In this document: positions 5,830 through 8,352 of the stretch, piece after piece
How the letters are laid out: each line of letters begins with the position of its first letter
Position numbering within the stretch: the stretch's first letter is position 1
Assembly (NCBI GenBank): GCA_012841485.1
Contig: DUUU01000168.1
Location: forward strand, 1 to 8,352
Direction of reading: 5' to 3'
Source: Armatimonadota bacterium
GTDB lineage: Bacteria; Armatimonadota; JAAZEB01
DNA length: 8,352 nt
The notes under the pieces: generated by a model
The model's database searches: none
The model's input: the letters and a program-made list of their open reading frames with translations, nothing else
What the model was told of the DNA's origin: nothing
Position numbers and translations under genes: made by a program

Positions 5830-7554
5830 CTAAGGCGTTCCCAACGTCTCGCGCGCCCGCTCGAGCTCCCGGCCTGCCTGAGCGCGTAGCGCCTCGGCAT
5901 TGGCGCCCTCGGTGGCGTGGCCGCTCTCGTAGAACCCCTGGTAGGCAAAAAGGCACTGGGCCAGCAAACTGTAGGCAAAGGTGCGCCGGTGATGCGTCTC
6001 CTTCACAGCGCCGGGCGGTTTCAGGTGAGACATCTCCGCGGCCAGGGCATCTGCACGCGCGACCAGCGCCTTGACCGTCGTGTAGGCCTCCTCACGAATA
6101 AGCCCGCCGTTCTTGACCGCCTCCGCCGTCTTTTCCGCCTCGGCGAGCAGCGCCTGCGCCTCTTCATCGAGGGCGCGCGCGATCACCCGATACCGGGCAG
6201 CATCATCGGCGCCAGCCGGAGTCCGCTGAGCGAGAAGCAGCTCCTTGAGCGCCTCGGCATGTTGGTTGCGATTCCGATAGAGCGCGGCCAGGCGCTCGTG
6301 CGGCACCGGGCTCTCGGAATCGAGAGCGACAGCCTGCTGATACTCCCGGATCGCGTCATCCACGGCCCCGCTGCGCGCCCGCAGATCGCCCAGGGTCACC
6401 CGAAGGCTGGCATCCTTCGGACGCGCCTGCACCATCCGCTGGGCCTCCTCCAACGCTTCCTCGACCATTCCACTGCGCAGGTAGACTTCCAGCAAGGCAT
6501 CGCGCGCTTCCTTGTCCTCCGGGGCAAGCATCACTGCGCGGCGCAACTCCGAGAGCGCCTCGCGCTCCAGGTTCCGTTCTAGCAGTATCTTCGCCACCCG
6601 CACCCGGTGCTCGATGTTGCCTGGCTCGATCGTCACCGCGCGTCGGAACTCCAGCAGGGCGTTGGCCGTCTGCCCCTTCCGCTGATAGCTCTCGCCCAGC
6701 GCGACCGCGTACTTGGCGTTCTGAGGATCGAGCAGCGTCGCCCGCTCCAGCAGCGGGATCACCAGCTCCAGACGGTTGTCCTTCAGGCTCTGCATCGCCT
6801 GCGCATAGTAAGTCTCCGCCTCTCTGGGAGCAGTAGCGGACGCAGGCCCGCCCGACGCCATCGCCGATAGGCTCTCGACCAGATCCCCGGCAGCCGCCTG
6901 TCCGGCCTGCGCGAGGATGCGCTCCGCCAGCTTCTTGGCGCGCTTCTCCGGCTTGAGCTGCACCATGCCATCGCCAACCACCTCGTGCGCCACGCCGATA
7001 TCGGGGATGACGCGCAGGCCAAGGCGCAGACGGGCTTGCGCCCGGGGCAGATCCAGGGTGAGCTCCATCAGCTTCGGAAAGAGCACGTAGCGCGCGCCGT
7101 ATGCCGCGGCGATCTTGCGCGCCGATGCCTCCCGCTCCGGATGCGCGGTATCCTCCAGCGTGAGGACGCGCTCACGGTCGACCGCGCGGATGATCGAGGG
7201 CGATTCCGGATTGAACCGCATCGGGTCATAGCCACGCGCTTTCAGCGCCTCGATCAGCCTCTCGGTCAGGCTCCGTGTCAGCCAGATGGCATCAGGAGCC
7301 TCGTCCGGGGGCGGCGCCTCGCACACCAGGTCAAAGAGGACCACGGGGATGCGAGGGGCCTCGCGCCGCCCGCCATGAGCCGGATCGGCCGCTCCACCCA
7401 CGGCGAGAAGCAGGAGTGCCGTGAACAGCAGGTACACGCCCCGGACCCCCCGGCGGAACGCGCGCGCGGAGGCTGCCGGCCCGGCCGGCCAGCATAGCGA
7501 AAACGCGGCTGGTCGCGCGCCTGCGCGTATCGCGGACGTCCACAAGGTGCGCAT
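5830..7554 (-). CDS. Membrane-anchored or exported TPR protein with a possible CsgG/LpoB-like N-terminal domain
   Basis: I take the ATG at 7554 (574 residues) because GAGGAG stands 4 nt before it. The frame is open to an ATG at 7698, but the extra 48 residues are arginine-rich and have no such site. A long basic N-terminus (1-38) precedes a hydrophobic segment (VYLLFTALLLLAVGGAA, 40-56), so it is a signal anchor or a cleaved signal peptide. Residues about 68-215 hold an alternating alpha/beta domain (PVVLFDLV; LTRSLTERLIEALKARGYD; YGARYVLFPKLMEL; GVAHEVVGDGMVQL) that resembles CsgG or LpoB-type lipoprotein domains; this is a pattern guess. About six tetratricopeptide repeats follow at 245-278, 280-312, 314-346, 348-380, 382-414 and 416-446, then a helical tail (453-574). 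The repeats imply a scaffolding role in the envelope. It is probably first in the run with DUF2905, queA and the HEAT gene. Confidence 0.82.
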   Translation of the reverse strand: MRTLWTSAIRAGARPAAFSLCWPAGPAASARAFRRGVRGVYLLFTALLLLAVGGAADPAHGGRREAPRIPVVLFDLVCEAPPPDEAPDAIWLTRSLTERLIEALKARGYDPMRFNPESPSIIRAVDRERVLTLEDTAHPEREASARKIAAAYGARYVLFPKLMELTLDLPRAQARLRLGLRVIPDIGVAHEVVGDGMVQLKPEKRAKKLAERILAQAGQAAAGDLVESLSAMASGGPASATAPREAETYYAQAMQSLKDNRLELVIPLLERATLLDPQNAKYAVALGESYQRKGQTANALLEFRRAVTIEPGNIEHRVRVAKILLERNLEREALSELRRAVMLAPEDKEARDALLEVYLRSGMVEEALEEAQRMVQARPKDASLRVTLGDLRARSGAVDDAIREYQQAVALDSESPVPHERLAALYRNRNQHAEALKELLLAQRTPAGADDAARYRVIARALDEEAQALLAEAEKTAEAVKNGGLIREEAYTTVKALVARADALAAEMSHLKPPGAVKETHHRRTFAYSLLAQCLFAYQGFYESGHATEGANAEALRAQAGRELERARETLGTP

Positions 7555-7719
7555 GACACTCCTCTCCCCTGCGCGACGGCGCTCCCATTGGTCAGGATCG
7601 GGCCCCCTGGGGCCTCGACGCCCCCGGATCCATAGTGAGGCAGTCGCTCTACGAAGGCCCTGGCGAGACAGGCTGGCCGCCATTCCAGCGGCGGTCACGA
7701 GCGAGGTGGCAGGGCGCCA
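7555..7719 (-). other. Spacer between the two TPR genes
   Basis: This 165-nt gap separates the stop of the upstream TPR gene from the large TPR gene. It carries the ribosome binding site next to 7554. A short GC-rich inverted repeat (7601-7614, GGCCCC and GGGGCC arms) has almost no loop and no T-run after it. I see no convincing -35/-10 pair, although a weak TTCGTA with TATGGA at 15 nt can be drawn on the minus strand. A promoter here is possible but not shown. Confidence 0.4.
7559..7564 (-). promoter_or_regulatory. Ribosome binding site deciding the start of the large TPR gene
   Basis: The minus strand reads GAGGAG 4 nt before the ATG at 7554. No comparable site precedes the upstream ATG at 7698, so the shorter protein is preferred. 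Confidence 0.65.
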
Positions 7720-8352
7720 TCACATGCCCAGCATGCGCAGGCCATCCTGGCACGAACGAATGCTGGAGCGCGCCAGGTCGGTATTGGTTCCCTCGCGAAG
7801 CTGCTCCTCGTAAGCGGAGATGGCCCGGCGATACTCCGTCCCCGCGTCGCTGCTACGCCCCAGCTGCTGGTAGGCATAGGCCATGTGCTGATGGATCTTG
7901 CCCCGCTCGCGCGAGGTGCGCGCTCCCTCCAATGCCTTCCGGAAATGGGCGAGCGCCTCATCATAATCGCCCCGGGCCGACGCCGCGAGCGCGCGCCCTT
8001 GGTGGTCGATCTGCGATGCCTCGCGCGTATGCGCCCGGGGTTTTGGATCCGGCGCCGGAGGCGAAGGAGCGCGCGGGGCACCCTGCTCGGCGCGCATCGG
8101 CGCTGGCCTTCCTTGCTCAATGGTCACCGCTACCTCCACCGGACCCTGCGCGCGCGCCGCCGGGGGCGCATGCGCTGCTGGCGGGGGCGCATGCGACGCG
8201 GGAGGCGTCTCTGTGGGCTGCTTCCGAGTCGGTGGCAGGTAGATCACGGGAGGCGAGGCCATGCGGCGAGGCGCGGGAGGCGGCAGCGGCTCGATCTCTT
8301 GCTCGGTCGGCAGCATCGGGGGCGGTGCCGGCGATGGCGGTGCCGGTGGCTG
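7720..8352 (-). CDS. Proline/alanine-rich protein with C-terminal TPRs, 5' partial
   Basis: The minus-strand frame ending in TGA at 7720-7722 is open to the right edge (210 visible codons). An ATG at 8316 is possible, but no Shine-Dalgarno precedes it and the proline-rich frame continues beyond it (QPPAPPSPAPPP). I therefore treat the gene as lacking its 5' end. Visible residues 1-110 are a low-complexity Pro/Ala linker with a short VEVAVTIEQG strand-like piece (72-81). Residues 113-184 form about two tetratricopeptide repeats (GRALAASARGDYDEALAHFRKAL, 119-141; HMAYAYQQLGRSSDAGTEYRRAI, 156-178), followed by a helix to the end. The linker looks like those spanning the envelope or joining domains, but no signal or membrane segment is visible. 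It is 165 nt upstream of, and in the same direction as, the large TPR gene, suggesting related work. Function unknown. Confidence 0.75.
   Translation of the reverse strand, partial: QPPAPPSPAPPPMLPTEQEIEPLPPPAPRRMASPPVIYLPPTRKQPTETPPASHAPPPAAHAPPAARAQGPVEVAVTIEQGRPAPMRAEQGAPRAPSPPAPDPKPRAHTREASQIDHQGRALAASARGDYDEALAHFRKALEGARTSRERGKIHQHMAYAYQQLGRSSDAGTEYRRAISAYEEQLREGTNTDLARSSIRSCQDGLRMLGM
8161..8195. repeat. In-frame direct repeat, 14 bp twice, in the Pro/Ala linker
   Basis: CGGGGGCGCATGCG occurs at 8161-8174 and at 8182-8195, 21 nt apart, which is exactly seven codons. It encodes two HAPP-type units (visible residues 54-64). The repeat preserves the frame, so linker length can vary by slippage or recombination without breaking the protein. 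Confidence 0.75.
8321..8346. repeat. In-frame direct repeat, 11 bp twice, at the window edge
   Basis: GGCGGTGCCGG occurs at 8321-8331 and 8336-8346, 15 nt (five codons) apart, within the Pro-Ala-Pro-Pro coding stretch. The array may continue past the window. Confidence 0.65.

Noticed and set aside
7601..7614. GC-rich inverted repeat between the TPR genes, considered as a terminator
   Set aside because: The 6+6 bp arms leave a 2-nt gap and no T-run follows on the minus strand, so an intrinsic terminator is not supported.
7555..7698. A 48-codon N-terminal extension of the large TPR protein
   Set aside because: The extension is Arg/Gly/Pro-rich and lacks a Shine-Dalgarno. It would also bury the signal-anchor segment nearly 90 residues from the N-terminus, whereas the ATG at 7554 has GAGGAG at 4 nt.

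Overview
This GC-rich window reads as ordinary chromosomal DNA from a free-living bacterium. It holds seven protein-coding genes and no RNA gene, CRISPR array, insertion sequence or phage gene that I can see. A bacterial-type XPB helicase, a fused Nnr repair enzyme, a DUF2905-queA pair and large TPR and HEAT proteins together suggest a GC-rich lineage such as Chloroflexota, Armatimonadota or Actinomycetota. I cannot place it more closely, and the lineage is inference.

Left part (1-1780): a bifunctional NAD(P)H-hydrate repair enzyme (NnrE epimerase fused to NnrD dehydratase) is on the minus strand and runs off base 1 with only a short C-terminal tail missing. It faces away from the XPB helicase on the plus strand. 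The 280-nt divergent spacer holds a good promoter for each gene, and a 9+9 bp perfect inverted repeat covers the -35 position of the helicase promoter.

Middle (1781-3454): the XPB-type DNA repair helicase, complete with all main superfamily 2 motifs and the RED motif. It ends 18 nt from a convergent HEAT-repeat gene.

Right part (3473-8352), all minus strand, read right to left: a 5'-truncated proline/alanine-rich TPR protein, then a membrane-anchored or exported protein with a possible CsgG/LpoB-like domain and about six TPRs, a DUF2905 membrane protein, queA (queuosine synthesis) and a HEAT-repeat protein. Spacings of 24, 0 and 32 nt from the large TPR gene onwards suggest one transcript; a 165-nt gap separates the two TPR genes.

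Most of the genes are recognisable housekeeping families. The points most worth following are the inverted repeat at the helicase promoter, the uncharacterised pair of TPR proteins, and the stop-to-start junction between the DUF2905 gene and queA. I did not find a convincing new defence or mobile system.
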